Part shown: positions 62,364-64,000 of the stretch, in pieces
How positions within the stretch are numbered: position 1 is the first letter of the stretch
How the letters are laid out: every line of letters starts with the position of its first letter
Source of the DNA: Ailanthus altissimus
Taxonomy: Eukaryota > Streptophyta > Magnoliopsida > Sapindales > Simaroubaceae
Assembly: GCA_946807835.1 (NCBI GenBank)
Contig: OX327699.1
Coordinates: 64,501 to 128,500 of the forward strand
Length of the DNA stretch: 64,000 nucleotides
Direction of reading: 5' to 3'
Translations under genes and position numbers: made by a program
The notes under the pieces: model-generated
Told to the model about the DNA's origin: nothing
Seen by the model: only the letters and a program-made list of their open reading frames with translations
Databases searched by the model: none

Positions 62364-63218
62364 TATTCGAGTTGGTGCTTATGTGTCATTCCAATATTAT
62401 ATAAATATTTTAAATAAAATTGTTAATGTTATTAAATGGTACTAAAATTGTAACGTTACAGACATTGTATAATTTGAAGGAGTTTAGATCTGGTCTAAAA
62501 GAGTTTAGACCAGGGCTAAGAGTTATAAATTCTAAGAGTTAGTAAGTTATAAGAGTCAGCAAAATTCTAAGAGTTAGAAGCCTTGTCTAAAATAGGATAA
62601 AGACTTGAGAGTATACTAGTAATGACATAGTTGCAAAGAGTTACAATAGGTGCTAGAAAATGTCATTATGCAAGTATGTTCTCAAACACAGTGTTCTTGA
62701 TCAATGTTCATCAATGCGAGTCTATCAGTGAATTACATTAAATAAATCAGTGTATATCTATATCTGACTGGTGTAGATGGTTGTTCTTAGCTGACTATGA
62801 GTTTAGAGCTTGTATAGGCATGCGGTTATCCAGTCAGGACTGGCTACTGAACAGACTCATAAGGACTCCAATAGATATCCTATGAAATCGTCAAAAGAAT
62901 GTCCTCTCAAGTTGAGTAGTATTCGCGGTCCTTTAACCTGAGTGCTATGGTGGGCTTATGAGTGATCCACCATACTTTAGTTCCATATATATCATAGACC
63001 TTTCATAGTCTGACTGCTATGTGTTGCTGGGTATGGTCCGATGCTCATGGAGTTCAGTGTGTGTAGATACGAGATCTGTCAACTTATATAAGTAAGTTGT
63101 ATATCCGATGCTTCGAGATTGTAACTTTCATTGTGCTTGTATATATGTGAGATATGTATATTTATATGATGAACACATACACCACATGCATACACCTTAG
63201 AATAATCGACATCCAACA
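62364..63218 (+). mobile_element. Copia-family LTR in reverse orientation, shortened
   Basis: The reverse complement of the copia LTR found at 40981 and 49457. It starts TATTCGAGTTGGTGC-TTATGTGTCATTCC (LTR start TGTTAGGGTTGTGCC) and ends ATCCAACA (family ...CCCTACA). At 855 bp it lacks the middle of the 1.84-kb LTR. It interrupts the Tat integrase. No clear target duplication was found. Confidence 0.8.
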
Positions 63219-63640
63219 ATTGATATTAGAAATGCCCTTTCCATTGGCATTTGGTCGTGAATCTATCATCCCAACCAAGATCAGGGTACCGACTTATTGT
63301 ACATTTTATTTCAACGAGATAGAGAACAAGAAGCTTTTATAAGGATGCCTAGATCTCATTGAGCAATGATGAGAACTAGCAAGAATAAGGACAGTTGGTT
63401 ACTAATAGAGGATTTCTCAATATTATAACAAAAGTTCAAGCTTGAAAGTTTTAAGAAGGTGATTTGTACATAAAGAAAAGTGTTATAAAATACAAAAGAT
63501 CCCGTTGAAGGAGTTCTCAGCCTTATTTAAGGGGACCTATAAAGTCTTCAGGAGGATAAGACTATGGACCTACAAACTCAAAAACCGAATGACCGTGTTG
63601 TTAAAAAGCCCCAGAATGTCAATGTAATATCCAATCCCTT
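63219..63640 (+). pseudogene. Tat integrase C-terminal part
   Basis: After the copia LTR the integrase resumes with MPFPLAFGRESIIPTKI (family PFSLTYGTEAVIPAEI), then NEIENKKLL and ELARIRTV. KVL-NTKDPVEGVLS and TYKLKN follow near the end. Stops and frameshifts break it. About ten family residues between PKVL and the PF motif are missing at the insertion site. Confidence 0.78.
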
Positions 63641-63644
63641 TAAT

Positions 63645-64000
63645 TGTCTAGGTTGTGTGCTGATGCAGAAGGAGAAAGTAATAGCCTATGCTTCCAGACA
63701 ATCAAAGAAGCATGAACAGAATTATCCTACACATGACCTAGAATTAGCTGCAGTAGTATTTGCTCTAATAATTTGGAGGCATTATTTGTATGGGGTTCCT
63801 TGTAAGATCTTTACGGACCATAAGAGCTTGCAATACTTGTTCACCCAGAAAGAATTGAATATAAGGCAAAGAAGGTGGCTGGACCTTATTAAAGATTATG
63901 AGTGCACCCTAGAGTACAATTCGAGAAAAGTTAATGTGGTAGCAGATGCTCTCAGCAGGAAGTCGGTCGGTTCAATAGCTCACTTGAAGGTCGCATATCT
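63645..64000 (+). pseudogene. Chromovirus-type RNase H fragment, open to the window edge
   Basis: An uninterrupted plus-strand frame reads [20 protein letters not shown], then [41 protein letters not shown] and [17 protein letters not shown], then VVADALSRK. This is the RNase H end of a chromovirus pol (Del/Tekay-like wording), much better preserved than the Tat sequence beside it. It starts mid-domain and continues beyond 64000, so it may be a 5'-truncated fragment or a longer element. Confidence 0.85.

Noticed and set aside
1..64000. tRNA, rRNA or other structural RNA genes
   Set aside because: No tRNA box pattern or rRNA sequence was recognised by eye. A covariance-model scan would be needed to exclude small ones.

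Overview
This is AT-rich nuclear DNA from a flowering plant, most likely a eudicot. The evidence is two plant-type genes, plant LTR retrotransposon lineages (chromovirus, Athila, Tat, Ty1/copia), plant tRNA primer sites and a LINE remnant. I cannot name the species.

Layout. 1-3268: minus-strand chromovirus with a large internal deletion. 3281-4403: last exons of a TFIIS-like gene, probably a truncated relic. 4404-14141: gene-poor DNA with a degraded LTR-pair element (about 9690-11746) and a candidate MITE (12201-12523). 14142-14610: minus-strand LINE end. 15839-18913: an intact, intronless MCTP gene on the plus strand (four C2 domains plus a membrane anchor). 19507-27504: a complete 11-exon minus-strand gene for a CDKAL1-type tRNA methylthiotransferase, predicted at 618 residues. 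These two convergent genes are the only well-supported functional host genes.

30286-64000 is a dense nest of retroelements. Three copies of one long-LTR copia family (C, B, A from left to right) lie on the minus strand. An Athila-type gag-only element sits inside the LTR of copy C (31483-37780, near-perfect 5-bp target duplication). Copy A (40981-51291) sits inside an LTR of copy B. Another Athila-like LTR sits inside the other LTR of copy B. From about 56045 a decayed plus-strand Tat-lineage gypsy element begins. It is cut by a solo Athila LTR with a perfect GTAGG duplication (59343-60650) and by a reversed copia LTR (62364-63218). It then runs into a chromovirus RNase H fragment (about 63645-64000).

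The MCTP protein probably works at ER-plasma membrane contacts or plasmodesmata. The CDKAL1-like enzyme probably modifies t6A37 of tRNA. No functional link between them is visible. I found no convincing new biological system. The least explained signals are GC-rich AGCGCTG-type islands shared by unrelated retroelement families, an interleaved inverted repeat at 39434-39628, a direct duplication flanking an inverted mini-copy at 56753-57144, and a recombinant copia LTR at 40981-44141.
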